A DNA stretch of 6,762 bases, taken from assembly GCA_013202635.1 (NCBI GenBank), contig JABMRO010000232.1, forward strand, positions 1-6,762, read 5' to 3'. The notes under the pieces are model-generated. The model was not told the DNA's origin and searched no databases. It saw only the letters and a list, made by a program, of their open reading frames with translations. Origin of the DNA: Planctomycetota bacterium (GTDB lineage Bacteria; Planctomycetota; Phycisphaerae; Sedimentisphaerales; Anaerobacaceae). Positions 6,687-6,762 of this stretch are shown here, in pieces (the first letter of the stretch is position 1; every line of letters begins with the position of its first letter). The position numbers and the translations under genes are program-made.

Positions 6687-6762
6687 CTAAACTGCTATAT
6701 CAAACGCCATTTTAATTAACGCTTGCAGCTTATGGTACTTCCTGCTACGGCGCATATAAACG
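6687..6762 (-). CDS. Possible C-terminal end of a gene entering from the right edge, unidentified
   Basis: Of the three minus-strand frames entering at the edge, one stays open for 24 codons and ends in TAG at 6689-6687, 9 bases before the terminator stem. The other two meet stops sooner, at 6747-6745 and near 6719. The visible tail (VYMRRSRKYHKLQ, then ALIKMAFDIAV) is basic then hydrophobic, and I do not recognise it. The stop-then-terminator arrangement is the main support. A non-coding RNA ending at this terminator is an alternative. Confidence 0.4.
   Translation of the reverse strand, partial: VYMRRSRKYHKLQALIKMAFDIAV

Overview
The window looks like ordinary bacterial chromosome of moderate, slightly AT-leaning composition. 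All genes are housekeeping or metabolic, with no transposase, integrase, phage gene, CRISPR array, rRNA or tRNA. No gene names the host outright. A fused ADP-forming acyl-CoA synthetase, a non-canonical phosphohexomutase (SVSG start, GEGNGG loop), a long-form SerA and a Cdd1-like helix-hairpin-helix protein would suit an anaerobic or fermentative bacterium, possibly of the Planctomycetota/PVC group. That placement is inference only.

Layout, left to right. (1) Bases 1-2068, minus strand: an almost complete ADP-forming acetate/acyl-CoA ligase whose last few residues fall off the left edge. (2) Bases 2069-2219: a 151-bp divergent intergenic region with a good promoter reading left into the ligase and a weaker -10 reading right. 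(3) Bases 2220-2486, plus strand: a small Cdd1-family helix-hairpin-helix protein, the only plus-strand gene. (4) Bases 2516-6451, minus strand: three co-oriented genes read in the order serA, phosphohexomutase (GlmM/PMM type), CDF metal transporter. They probably form one transcription unit from a strong-looking promoter at 6500-6528. (5) Bases 6644-6677: a strong minus-strand intrinsic terminator, 9 bp after the stop of an open frame entering from the right edge. This isolates the serA unit from whatever lies upstream.

How the genes work together. SerA diverts 3-phosphoglycerate into serine synthesis. The phosphohexomutase makes a hexose- or hexosamine-1-phosphate for envelope precursors. 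The CDF protein exports a divalent cation, probably Zn2+ or a similar metal. The ligase, in its own unit, converts acyl-CoA + ADP + Pi to acid + ATP + CoA, or the reverse. The serA-mutase-CDF grouping has no obvious single pathway and may simply be a shared housekeeping transcript.

I found no convincing undescribed system. Points worth a second look are the Cdd1-like protein of unknown function, an Arg in place of the usual Ser beside the SerA catalytic His, the TTG start of the mutase, and the terminator/partial gene at the right edge.
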